Positions 9,268 to 17,321 of a stretch of DNA of 64,000 nt are shown here, piece after piece. The position numbers and the translations under genes are program-made. The notes beneath the pieces are model-generated. The model worked only from the letters and a program-made list of their open reading frames with translations. It searched no databases and was not told the DNA's origin. This DNA comes from Adhaeribacter radiodurans (GTDB taxonomy: Bacteria; Bacteroidota; Bacteroidia; Cytophagales; Hymenobacteraceae): assembly GCF_014075995.1 (NCBI RefSeq), contig NZ_CP055153.1, positions 5,084,001 through 5,148,000 on the forward strand. Direction: 5' to 3'. Positions within the stretch are counted from its first letter, which is position 1. Each line of letters starts with the position of its first letter.

Positions 9268-10578
9268 ATGGAAAACAAAGATTTATTGGAAGAAGCCAAG
9301 AAGTACGGCTTTATTCAGGACAATCAAGTGTGGCTGAAGCCTTTTATGAACTTTCCGGCGCGCCAGGTTGGCGAAGTGAAAGAAGTAGAAGATGAATCGC
9401 TGCAGTATTTTGCCTTTCGCTTTCAAACGTTTCAGGAAAAAGTAAATGCCCTGATTGATAAAATTGCTACTTCTGAAAACAAAGGCTCTTTTTTAATGAA
9501 GGTGCTGCATTTAAAAGAATTAGTAGGAAAATACGATGCGCTCGGCGACTTCGAAGCTATTCACCAGCAGCTTACCCAAGCCGAAAACGAAATAAAAGCC
9601 GCTATTAGCAAAAACCGGGATAAAAATTTGACTACCAAAATTGCTTTAATAGAAGAAGCTGAAGTTTTACAGGATAGCATTGACTGGAAAGGAACAACCG
9701 AGAAGCTGAAAGAGCTGCGCCAGAACTGGATAAAGACCGGTCCCATAGATAAAGCGCTGACGGATGAAATAGAAGACCGTTTTAGAAATGCAGTAGAAAC
9801 ATTTTTTAAACGTAAAAAAGAGTTTTACGAAGACAAGCAAAATATGCTTACTCGTACTTTGGCCAAGTACAAAGCTTTAATTGCGGAATCGGAAATCTTA
9901 AAAAATTCAGAAGATTGGGAAGGTACCACCAAAAAACTGAAAGATTTACAAAATCAATGGAAAGCGATTGGCGGCAACTTACCGCGTAAAACTTCTACGG
10001 AGCTTTGGAATACTTTCCGGAAAGCGCATAATTACTTTTTTGAAAGACTGAAGAATAAAATTACGGCTACTAAAGTTGAGTCGAAAGACCGTTTCTTTGA
10101 AGATAATTTAGGCAAGAAAAAACAACTGGTAGCCGAAGCGCAAGGTTTGCTTTCGTTAAACACGCACGAAGCCGTAGCCCGCGCCAAGGAATTACAAGCC
10201 GCCTGGAAAAAAGTAGGTCCGGTTAAAGGTGAAGAATCAGACCGGGTGTGGGAGCAGTTTATCATTGCCTGCGATAAAGTTTTTGAGATTAGCAGCTTAG
10301 AACACTTTATGCGCAAAAAATACCCGAATGCCGATAGAAATAATCACGCGGAGCAAATTCATAACCGGATTAATGCCTTACGCGACTTTATTAAATCAGA
10401 CAAACAAGAATTGGAAGTACTCGAGACTAACTTAGGAAAATTATCGACCGCTCCCAATAACGATACTTTCCGTACCATGATTCAGGGCAAAATCAAGAAC
10501 TTTAATCGGAAAATTAAAACTAAAACCGAACTTATTGAATTGTTTAAAAGTAAACTAAACCAGCAAGTATCTGGCTAG
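9268..10578 (+). CDS. DUF349 domain-containing protein
   Basis: A 436-residue, strongly charged, helical cytoplasmic protein made of repeated DUF349 units. Each unit shows the pattern W-x-x-x-x-x-K-L-K-x-L-x-x-x-W followed by RF-x-x-A/FRKA...FF. Examples begin at DWKGTTEKLKELRQNW (about residue 152) and DWEGTTKKLKDLQNQW (about 226), with a weaker third copy ending in LQAAWKKVGPV. The C-terminus is coiled-coil-like. The family is widespread in Bacteroidota; its biochemical role is not established. The gene stands alone and diverges from ettA. Confidence 0.88.
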   Translation: MENKDLLEEAKKYGFIQDNQVWLKPFMNFPARQVGEVKEVEDESLQYFAFRFQTFQEKVNALIDKIATSENKGSFLMKVLHLKELVGKYDALGDFEAIHQQLTQAENEIKAAISKNRDKNLTTKIALIEEAEVLQDSIDWKGTTEKLKELRQNWIKTGPIDKALTDEIEDRFRNAVETFFKRKKEFYEDKQNMLTRTLAKYKALIAESEILKNSEDWEGTTKKLKDLQNQWKAIGGNLPRKTSTELWNTFRKAHNYFFERLKNKITATKVESKDRFFEDNLGKKKQLVAEAQGLLSLNTHEAVARAKELQAAWKKVGPVKGEESDRVWEQFIIACDKVFEISSLEHFMRKKYPNADRNNHAEQIHNRINALRDFIKSDKQELEVLETNLGKLSTAPNNDTFRTMIQGKIKNFNRKIKTKTELIELFKSKLNQQVSG

Positions 10579-10766
10579 TTAAGTTACTTTACCAGAAAAT
10601 AAAACTTGTATTTTAAAGCGGAGAAGAAGTAGTTAAAAAGTTTGAACATTTTTTTATAGTTTTTATTTAATTAAGCAAGAGCCCTTTATAAATAAAATAT
10701 AGCTGTATAACGGGCTAAGAGTAATGTTAAGCGAACAAAAACTAAAAATAAAGTCAAACATTTAAG

Positions 10767-10774
10767 TAGCTTTG
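10767..10774 (+). promoter_or_regulatory. Candidate Bacteroidota -7 box (TAGCTTTG)
   Basis: TAGCTTTG matches the TAnnTTTG -7 consensus exactly. No TTG is seen at the expected -33 distance. Transcription from here would give a leader of about 110 bases for the DUF2795 gene. Confidence 0.4.
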
Positions 10775-10879
10775 CACGTTGTCAGTTAAAAATAAATATC
10801 TAATTTTTATATATTAAGTTATATAAAATAGTAGATTTAAGTGTTTTAAGTCTATTTGTATTCCACATTAAACTTTTTT

Positions 10880-10885
10880 AAGGAG
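10880..10885 (+). promoter_or_regulatory. Strong Shine-Dalgarno before the DUF2795 gene
   Basis: AAGGAG sits 8 bases upstream of the ATG at 10894. This is notable because most genes in the window, including the ribosomal proteins, lack a recognisable Shine-Dalgarno, as is usual in Bacteroidota. Confidence 0.7.
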
Positions 10886-10893
10886 ATTATAAC

Positions 10894-11115
10894 ATGTATT
10901 GGACACTGGAACTAGCATCGTATTTAGAAGATGCACCCTGGCCTGCTACAAAAGATGAATTAATTGACTATTCTATTCGTTCCGGCGCCCCGATGGAGGT
11001 GGTAGAAAACCTGCAGGCCTTGGAAGATGATGGTCAGCCATATGAAAATATAGAAGAAGTTTGGCCGGATTATCCTACCAAAGAAGATTTTATGTTTAAC
11101 GAAGACGAATATTAA
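10894..11115 (+). CDS. DUF2795 domain-containing small acidic protein
   Basis: A 73-residue acidic protein. The N-terminal half (LELASYLEDAPWPATKDELIDYSIRSG) matches DUF2795, whose members share the pattern L-x-x-x-x-W-P-A-x-K-x-E-L-x-x-x-A. The remainder contains EVVENLQALEDDGQPYENIEEVWPDY and ends in an acidic tail. No signal peptide or membrane segment. The family's function is unknown; it is small, often single-copy and apparently well expressed, which fits the unusually strong ribosome binding site here. Confidence 0.85.
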   Translation: MYWTLELASYLEDAPWPATKDELIDYSIRSGAPMEVVENLQALEDDGQPYENIEEVWPDYPTKEDFMFNEDEY

Positions 11116-11119
11116 ATTA

Positions 11120-11203
11120 ATTATGAATTAGAAATTATGAATTAGAAATTAAAAATTAGAAATGACATTCTATTGTTTCTAAATTTTTTCTGATTCATAA
11201 TTA
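11120..11203. repeat. 14-bp tandem repeat (x3) with an inverted copy before the ABC gene
   Basis: The unit attatgaattagaa occurs exactly at 11120-11133 and 11134-11147, and degenerately (attaaaaattagaa) at 11148-11161. An inverted copy with one mismatch lies at 11188-11201, 8 bases before the ABC ATPase start codon. The transcript could fold so that the leader of the ABC gene is paired. Confidence 0.65.
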
Positions 11204-11209
11204 CAAGTA

Positions 11210-11923
11210 ATGTTAGAAATTAAAGATTTGGTTGCGGGGTATGAGCAGCGCATGCTTATCCGCAACCTTTTTTTTTCATTGCCCGAACCGGCTTTTGTAG
11301 CCATTGTAGGTCATAATGGCGGCGGCAAAACCACTTTTTTTAAAGCACTAACCGGCCAATTGCCGTATCAGGGCCAAGTACGGTTTAATGGTAGTAATTT
11401 TAAAGAATTACCCCGGCAGGCAGCCAGTAATATTTTATCTTATTTACCCCAGAAAAACAGCGTTTCGTTTCCTATACCGGTGCGTGACTTAGCGGTAATG
11501 GGATTGATTCGGAAAAAACGTTTTCTTGAGAATTACAACACAGCCGATTACCAGCAAGTCGACCAGCTTTTAGTTGAATTAGAGATAGCCCACTTAGCTC
11601 ACCGGGATTTTACGGAGCTTTCCGGGGGCGAACAGCAGTTAATTTGGTTAGCGCAGTTAATGTTGCAGGATACCCGCCTGTGCCTGCTCGATGAGCCCAC
11701 CCAGCAGTTAGATGTTTACCATAAAAAGCATGTCTTTCAGTTAATGACGGATTGGGTTAATCAGCGGCAAAAAACTGTTTTATGCATTACCCACGATTTA
11801 CCTAACCTTTATGGCCATAAGGGCTATTTGCTTAATCTTAGCAAGCCGCAGCCACAATTAGAAGTGCTTACCTCCGCCACTATTCAGGATAACATTTTGT
11901 TTCTGGAACAGAAGCTTGGTTAG
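11210..11923 (+). CDS. ABC transporter ATP-binding protein (FecE/ZnuC-like)
   Basis: A 237-residue single ATPase domain. Walker A GHNGGGKTT starts at residue 34, the Q-loop is in YLPQKNS, the signature reads ELSGGEQQLIWLAQLML, Walker B is LCLLDEPTQQLD and the switch histidine is in CITHD. Sequence features place it with importer ATPases for metal chelates or cobalamin (FecE/BtuD/ZnuC type), which act with a membrane permease and a binding protein. Neither partner is adjacent: upstream is the DUF2795 gene and downstream a convergent phosphodiesterase. It may serve a permease encoded elsewhere. The substrate is unassigned. Confidence 0.85.
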   Translation: MLEIKDLVAGYEQRMLIRNLFFSLPEPAFVAIVGHNGGGKTTFFKALTGQLPYQGQVRFNGSNFKELPRQAASNILSYLPQKNSVSFPIPVRDLAVMGLIRKKRFLENYNTADYQQVDQLLVELEIAHLAHRDFTELSGGEQQLIWLAQLMLQDTRLCLLDEPTQQLDVYHKKHVFQLMTDWVNQRQKTVLCITHDLPNLYGHKGYLLNLSKPQPQLEVLTSATIQDNILFLEQKLG

Positions 11924-11940
11924 ATTGCAGGTTTTATCCG

Positions 11941-12053
11941 GATGAACAGAATTACACGAATTTTAATTTGGCGTGATTAAGTAACTCTTAATCACGCCAT
12001 TTTTATTTTCGGATTCTGCTGACTTAGAAAAAATCTGTTTAATCCTGTTCATC
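11941..12053. repeat. 113-bp nested inverted repeat between convergent genes
   Basis: Outer arms at 11941-11965 and 12029-12053 are imperfect inverted copies (gatgaacag.atta.ac...tttt) and enclose the terminator hairpin at 11969-11999. The right part (aatcctgttcatcagcgaaa) resembles an interspersed intergenic sequence familiar from other bacterial genomes. Confidence 0.5.
11969..11999. terminator. Intrinsic terminator between convergent genes
   Basis: A 12-bp perfect stem (TGGCGTGATTAA and complement) with a 7-base loop, followed by a T-rich run on the plus strand (tttttatttt). It ends the ABC gene transcript, and may also serve the opposing glycerophosphodiesterase gene. Confidence 0.75.
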
Positions 12054-12078
12054 AGCGAAAATCCGCGATTTAAACTAT

Positions 12079-12987
12079 TTACCGTACTATTTTCCGTAGG
12101 GCTTTAATATTATTTACCTCAATGGCATCGGGTTGTAATAAAACCATTTTGTAAATAGTATTACGCGCCTTACCCCCGAACAGCACTACTTGCAAATTAT
12201 AATAACGCGCTAATTTAATTTGGGAAACATTAATTTGTTTTCCTTCGGCAACCAGGCCGTGCAAGCGGTTAGCCAAAATAGTTTTCAAACTTCCTTCAAA
12301 ATCGGGTCCTATATCCAGTAGCAATTTAACTCTTGGTTCAATTACCCGGAAAGCATCCAGTAACTCTGGCTTAGCATACACAATAATTAATTTTTCTACC
12401 GGGTAATGGAATTTGCGCAGTACACCTAATACGGAACGAGCAAAGTAAGCATCTCGGGCCAGTGTGTAATTGCGTAAATCCAGGTGCAGATCCGGAAATT
12501 CCGGAAGCTTTTGCAATTCCCGGAGTAAATCTTCCAGCGAAATAATTTTCTCCTGGTGAAAAAAATCATAAGGCCAGCCTCCTTTATAAGCTAATCCTAT
12601 TACCGAAGCAGCGGGTAAATTTTCAATTTTACCTTTGCCCTCCGACATCGTATTTAACGTTTCATCGTGATACAAAACAGGCACGCCGTCGCGGCTAACG
12701 TGTACATCTACTTCCAGACCATCCGCGCCATCCTCCCGCAACGCTTTTAACAACGAGGCCAGACTATTGGGCGGTAAGGGGTTAAAAGGATTAAAGGGAG
12801 AGAAAAAGGCGCGTCCGGCATGGCCTATTATTACAACTTTTCGGTGCTCCGGAGTAAGAACTTTTATTTGCTGCTTAAACCGGATGAAATCATATACAAA
12901 AAATAATGCAGTACTTATACCTACTATTAAAAGCAGAAGCCATAATTTACGAGGCCAAACTATTTGCTTCGGTCCGGAGCCATTCAT
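12079..12987 (-). CDS. Membrane-anchored glycerophosphodiester phosphodiesterase-family protein
   Basis: A 302-residue protein with one N-terminal membrane segment (about residues 14-34) and then a GDPD TIM barrel. The two catalytic histidines are kept (H56 in IIGHAGR and H107 in LYHDE), as is the metal-binding pair E92/D94 in GLEVDV. The motifs usually written HRG and PENT instead read HAG and PPNS, and the third metal ligand position (normally Glu in a NIEIK-like strand) appears as DLHLDLRN. The fold is clear, but activity on glycerophosphodiesters is less certain than for a canonical member. It is divergent from the GT-C gene and convergent with the ABC gene. Confidence 0.8.
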   Translation of the reverse strand: MNGSGPKQIVWPRKLWLLLLIVGISTALFFVYDFIRFKQQIKVLTPEHRKVVIIGHAGRAFFSPFNPFNPLPPNSLASLLKALREDGADGLEVDVHVSRDGVPVLYHDETLNTMSEGKGKIENLPAASVIGLAYKGGWPYDFFHQEKIISLEDLLRELQKLPEFPDLHLDLRNYTLARDAYFARSVLGVLRKFHYPVEKLIIVYAKPELLDAFRVIEPRVKLLLDIGPDFEGSLKTILANRLHGLVAEGKQINVSQIKLARYYNLQVVLFGGKARNTIYKMVLLQPDAIEVNNIKALRKIVR

Positions 12988-13056
12988 AGATCAAATATAT
13001 GGCCGTTACTATCACACATAAAAATTTCAGCATCTCTTTTTAAGGGTTTCCCGTTT

Positions 13057-14679
13057 ATGTCTTCTACTTTTAAAAACGTTGCCGATATGAATGCTTCTTC
13101 TCCATTACCCTCACCAAAGCGAATGAATAACCAGAACTTAATACCGCTTTCGCTTATTATGCTGTTTGCACTGGTTATCCGTTTGCTAACCGCTTTTTTT
13201 TCTGGTGGGTACGCTTTCCACGATGAGCATTTTGATGTTATTGAAATTGCGCAGGACTGGGTATATGGTTTACCTATCTGGATTTATGATAAAATTCCGC
13301 CGCGCCACAGTATGTTTTATGCCGGCATTCATTCTATAATTTTTTATAGCTGCGAGGCCTTAGGGTTAATGAGCCCCACTGGTAAAATGACGGTAGTGCG
13401 GGTGCTGCATGCTCTTTACTCGTTGTTGGTGGTGTATTATGGGTATAAAATCACCGAATTACTATCAAACCAGCGCAATGCCCGGCTGGTAGGTTTAATG
13501 CTGGCGCTTATTTGGTTTATACCATTTATGAGCGTGCGCAACCTGGTAGAAATAACGTGTATTCCGCCTTATCTGGCTGCCTTTTATTTAATTCTAAAAC
13601 CCGAAACCAACAACAAGCGGGTAATATTTGGGCGTTATTTTGGGGCGGGAGCATTATTCGCGCTATCCTTCGTACTACGTTACCATATTTTGTTGTTTGT
13701 AGTGGCGGTTGGTTTGGTATTGCTCTATCAAAAGCAATGGATAAAAGTAATTTACCTGGGCTTGGGTTTTAATTTAATAGCTTTCTTTATTCAGGGCACT
13801 ATCGATATTACTTTTTATAAGTTTCCGTTCCACTCGGTAGTTACTTATTTTTTATATAATTCAGATAAAGCGCACAGTCACAGCCCAATTTACCATTATG
13901 TTTTTACTATTTTACTTTTTTTAGTGCCCCCCTTAAGTATATACATGCTCCTTGGGTATGCTCGTACAGCTAAAATTGCACCTTCTCTTTTTGTAGCCGG
14001 AATTTTATTTCTTGTGGTTCATACAGCAGTACCAAACAAGCAGGCCCAATTTATACTTCCGCTTATTCCATTAATTGTTATTTTAGGAGTAGTAGGATGG
14101 CAAAGTTTTGTGCAACAGTCTAAGTTTTGGCAAACCCGCCGGAAGTTGTTAGCTGCCAGTTGGACTTTCTTCTGGATTATAAATATTACAGCGGCGGTGG
14201 TGCTAGCCTTTACTTACCCGAATAAAAGTAGAATTACCCCATTAGTATATCTTTCGCAAAAAGAAAACCTGCACGGCGTATTGCTCGAATTCGGGAATCA
14301 AAGTTTTAAGGTACCGCCTTTGTTTTATTTAGGTCACATGGCCGCCGAAGCAGAAGATTATATTAGCGATAAAAAAAATATGTGGCGCCGCTACAAAGCT
14401 AAAAAACCTTTGCCGAAAGATTTTGTGATGGTATATAGTTTAAACGACGAAAAACCACTGGAGAAAGTTAAAGCTGAAGTTGACCCCAATTATGAACCTA
14501 ATTATGTAGTGGTTGTAGGCCAGGATGAATTAGCAAAACGCTTAAAACGGCTTGGGAGGCTTTATTCTAACCTTAAGCTCGATCAAACTATTGCGCCCTC
14601 ACTCTACGACCAGGTTTTACATCGCCTTAATCCCCGGGTGTATAAAGACGAGCATGTATATATTTATCAGATTTTGTAA
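13057..14679 (+). CDS. GT-C fold membrane mannosyltransferase-like protein (GT22/ALG9-like)
   Basis: An integral membrane protein of 540 residues from the start chosen here. The open frame extends 31 codons upstream to 12964, but that would run into the divergent phosphodiesterase gene; the ATG at 13057 follows a weak TAAGGG. After a short hydrophilic N-terminus come about ten hydrophobic helices. The first luminal loop carries FHDEHFDVIE, the acidic D-E-H pattern of GT-C enzymes such as ALG9/PIG-B (family GT22), which use polyprenyl-phosphate sugars. The soluble C-terminal part (from about residue 420) has no recognised domain. Donor and acceptor are unknown; a role in cell-envelope glycan synthesis is inferred. 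Confidence 0.75.
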   Translation: MSSTFKNVADMNASSPLPSPKRMNNQNLIPLSLIMLFALVIRLLTAFFSGGYAFHDEHFDVIEIAQDWVYGLPIWIYDKIPPRHSMFYAGIHSIIFYSCEALGLMSPTGKMTVVRVLHALYSLLVVYYGYKITELLSNQRNARLVGLMLALIWFIPFMSVRNLVEITCIPPYLAAFYLILKPETNNKRVIFGRYFGAGALFALSFVLRYHILLFVVAVGLVLLYQKQWIKVIYLGLGFNLIAFFIQGTIDITFYKFPFHSVVTYFLYNSDKAHSHSPIYHYVFTILLFLVPPLSIYMLLGYARTAKIAPSLFVAGILFLVVHTAVPNKQAQFILPLIPLIVILGVVGWQSFVQQSKFWQTRRKLLAASWTFFWIINITAAVVLAFTYPNKSRITPLVYLSQKENLHGVLLEFGNQSFKVPPLFYLGHMAAEAEDYISDKKNMWRRYKAKKPLPKDFVMVYSLNDEKPLEKVKAEVDPNYEPNYVVVVGQDELAKRLKRLGRLYSNLKLDQTIAPSLYDQVLHRLNPRVYKDEHVYIYQIL

Positions 14680-15137
14680 GCCTGAATTTACTAATTCAAA
14701 GGTAAAGGTAGTTAAACGAAGTTTTCTGGCATTTGCAGGGTCAAACGAAAGGCCTTAATAAGCTCAAACTAGTATCAAGCTCCGGACCTGCAAGATAAAT
14801 CTTATAAGTTTATGATGCCCAATTGCATAAGTTCGGTTAGAAAAGTAAGGATGTTCGAGCGTATACTTGAAAGAAGTGTTATATAGAAGACGGTTTATGC
14901 GATTGGGAATCCGTTAAAATACACGAGTCATTCAGCAGGAAATTATTTAGCTAAATGGCTAAATAGCGTCCTGCTGAATGACTCGACAAAAAAGATTGCT
15001 CTCCTTTACCCTAACTCTAGCCTCAAACTAATACCTAATCGCATAGCGCATTTAGTAAATATTACTTGGTACCAGTAGATAAAAAGTAAAACATACAACC
15101 TTTAACTAAACCCTAATACTCTTACGCAACTACCTTA
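14680..15137. other. 458-bp intergenic region with a long palindrome
   Basis: Lies between the ends of two convergent genes, so promoters are not needed here. Apart from the hairpin at 14924-14985 I find no coding frame of weight, no RNA gene and no standard terminator. Confidence 0.5.
14924..14985. repeat. 62-nt two-step palindrome (17-bp perfect outer arms)
   Basis: Outer arms cgagtcattcagcagga (14924-14940) and its exact complement (14969-14985) enclose a second inverted pair, atttagc/gctaaat (14945-14951 and 14958-14964). The plus strand has no T-tract after it. On the minus strand a T-run comes before the hairpin, not after it. It therefore does not look like a terminator and may be a REP/MITE-like element. 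Confidence 0.6.
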
Positions 15138-15740
15138 TTACTTGGCAGCAGCTTGTCTGGGAGGATTTATCATGATGTGGGCATTATGCTTACCTGGATC
15201 CATAATCCAGGGCAAGCCAGGGGCTTCCGGTTTAAGTGGCAGGCCAGTACTTTCGGAAGTAGCAAACGGAATATAAACTACCGAACGCGTATAGCCATTT
15301 TTTACTTCGCCGGTACTTTTATCAAAGTCTTCGTCGTTAGCCGAAAAAGAAAATAATGTGGTAGGATTTTTTGGCATCTTTAACTTTCCGGACTTAGCCT
15401 CTTGCTCCCGGGTATCAAAAATTTCCTGACCAGATTTACCTTCTTTTCGTAAAACGCGGCCCCTTTCCATAAAAGGTTCCAGATCTTTATGGTAACACGA
15501 GGCACTAAATCCTTTTTGCTTCGGGTCATCTCCTAAGCAAATTACCTCGTTGGTACCTTTTCTTAGTAAGGTTAGAGCACCATTGCCAGTATAGCCATAT
15601 ACCGCTGCACCGTCGCGTTTATCCGCCGGAGCCGCCAATAAGGCTGCTTTAATCTGGATTTCGGGCGTAGGAACCGTAGTTTGAGCAAAACCGGCAAAAA
15701 TGGGCGAAGCAGAAAGTAAAAACGCGAATAACTTTTTCAT
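15138..15740 (-). CDS. Exported protein of unknown function
   Basis: A 200-residue protein with a type I signal peptide (MKKLFAFLLSASPIFAGFAQ, cleavage near residue 20). I do not recognise the family. The mature part contains an AALLAAPADKRDGAAVYGY segment, a LGDDPKQKGFSASCYHKDLEPFM segment holding the second of two cysteines, and a C-terminal half ending in GLPWIMDPGKHNAHIMINPP, where H, N and M residues cluster. No lipobox, membrane segment or repeat is visible. It is not obviously in an operon: its upstream neighbour on the same strand ends about 190 bases away. Periplasmic or secreted location is inferred from the signal peptide only. Confidence 0.7.
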   Translation of the reverse strand: MKKLFAFLLSASPIFAGFAQTTVPTPEIQIKAALLAAPADKRDGAAVYGYTGNGALTLLRKGTNEVICLGDDPKQKGFSASCYHKDLEPFMERGRVLRKEGKSGQEIFDTREQEAKSGKLKMPKNPTTLFSFSANDEDFDKSTGEVKNGYTRSVVYIPFATSESTGLPLKPEAPGLPWIMDPGKHNAHIMINPPRQAAAK

Positions 15741-15930
15741 AGATCAGTACTTTACGTTAATTTTATTTGAATTAAAATTCAGTAATCCATTTATATGCTA
15801 AGGATTTACTAAGAGCCTAAATTTAAAAGTAATATTTTATTGCTGAAAAAAGTATTGTCTGAATATTAATAATTTATACTAATTAGAAGAATGTATTAAC
15901 CAGCCACCTTCCTTATGTTCTTTTTAAGAA

Positions 15931-17175
15931 TTAACTCCAATTTTTATCTGGCTTCATATTCAGGCGTTTAGCCGCCGCAATTACATCTGATAACTCTACC
16001 GGATCGCTAAAAGGATCAGTATCCAGAGTAGTAATCCGGTTTAGTTCTTTTTGCCAGCGCCGGAGTTCCGCTATATAAGGTTCATGTGGTTGTCGCCGTA
16101 GTACGTCGCTTTCCGGAATTAAATCGCAGATGCCATTATTCAGCCATTCCCCGGTGTGCCAGTCGGGCATATCTACCGCCGGAAACAAACAAATGCCATG
16201 TAGGTCCATACCTGCATCTACTGCCGCCAGCGATTCTTCCATTACATCTTTTAGCCAGGCAGCTCGTCCTTCTTTTAAGCCGCTGGTTTCCCCAATAATC
16301 ATTGGCCGTTGGTAGCGTTCCCAAACCAATCGCAATAAATCACAAAGCGGTTTAATGCGGTCATCGTCGGGGGGCAAAGCCTGGTGTGGCCCGTGTTCGC
16401 GGTATTCCATCTGCCCGAAAGAGTAATTATTGGCGCCCACAATGTCGAGTATTTCAGGAGAACCGCCTAGTTCCGGATGCTCTTTGCCATAAACTATATC
16501 CCATGCCAGGAAAGTATCCACATACGTTTCGTGATGCGCCGCAAGTTCCAGATCCGGCCGGTCGCGTGGAGCTACTACCTGCACCAAGGGGTCAATGTGT
16601 ATCATCCGAGCTTCGGACTCAACTTCCCGGATAGCTTTTACTCCTGCTATGGCGGCTTTACATAAATTTAAACGTAATTTAAAACGGTCTTCTTTCGTAG
16701 TTTTGTAAGGTGCCACCCAACCCCATTCGCCTCCGCAAAAAGAGAAAAAAGTAATTTCGTTAATGGGAGTAAAAAAATATGGCCCCCGAAGTTTCGGAAT
16801 AACGTACTCTGCTGCCGCCCGGCAGTAAGCGGTAAAACGCTCCACGAAAGCGTCTGAAAAAGGGTCCAGATCATCGGGGTATCCGTAATGGCACAAGTCC
16901 CAAATGGGCAAAATCTGATTTTGTTGCATAGCCTCCAGCATGGGATCAATACACGAAAAATCATATTGCCCATTAGTATCTACGAGTGGCCAGGGAATAC
17001 CTTCGCGGGCAACGGCAATACCTAACGACCGGAGCAACTCATAATCTTGCTTTACAAAATGGTGATGTTGCGTTTCGTGGACCAAGTTGCGCCGTTTTTT
17101 ATCTTTCCAAAGAAAGGTAGAGCACTCAAAACCGGAAATAAAAAATGTAGGAAAGATACCCGGTTTTTGTGCCAT
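15931..17175 (-). CDS. Clan GH-A glycoside hydrolase (GH1/beta-glucosidase-like)
   Basis: A 414-residue protein without signal peptide. It shows the two catalytic glutamates expected of a GH-A TIM barrel: the acid/base E140 in FTPINEITF (canonical NE at the end of strand 4) and the nucleophile E296 in MIIGETSG (strand 7). Other barrel-strand features include GIAVAREGIPWPLVD and PIWDLCHYGYPDD. COG2723-type beta-glucosidase/6-phospho-beta-glucosidase proteins are the closest type by motif. It is distantly similar to the GH domain of the fusion protein at 40458-42695, sharing the LWEH/IPWP-like and TPxNE segments. The gene stands alone, and a cytoplasmic location is expected. The substrate is unknown. 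Confidence 0.8.
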   Translation of the reverse strand: MAQKPGIFPTFFISGFECSTFLWKDKKRRNLVHETQHHHFVKQDYELLRSLGIAVAREGIPWPLVDTNGQYDFSCIDPMLEAMQQNQILPIWDLCHYGYPDDLDPFSDAFVERFTAYCRAAAEYVIPKLRGPYFFTPINEITFFSFCGGEWGWVAPYKTTKEDRFKLRLNLCKAAIAGVKAIREVESEARMIHIDPLVQVVAPRDRPDLELAAHHETYVDTFLAWDIVYGKEHPELGGSPEILDIVGANNYSFGQMEYREHGPHQALPPDDDRIKPLCDLLRLVWERYQRPMIIGETSGLKEGRAAWLKDVMEESLAAVDAGMDLHGICLFPAVDMPDWHTGEWLNNGICDLIPESDVLRRQPHEPYIAELRRWQKELNRITTLDTDPFSDPVELSDVIAAAKRLNMKPDKNWS

Positions 17176-17321
17176 ACTTTAAAGAATAAAAGTTTTTATT
17201 TATATAGATTAGTAGTACTAACGGCAATAACACTCTTAATATAAGATACTCTAATGCTAAAGTCTATCTTAATTAAATGACCAGCCAATGCAAAAGAATT
17301 AGAACTTATTAAGGCAGTAAA

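Larger units (their letters stand above)
10579..10893. other. 315-bp intergenic region with promoter and RBS for the DUF2795 gene
   Basis: Very AT-rich. The only signals I see are the -7-like box at 10767-10774 and the Shine-Dalgarno at 10880-10885. No terminator is evident after the DUF349 gene. Confidence 0.5.

Noticed and set aside
12964-13056. Upstream extension of the GT-C gene
   Set aside because: Would overlap the divergent phosphodiesterase gene and adds a non-conserved, unlikely leader.
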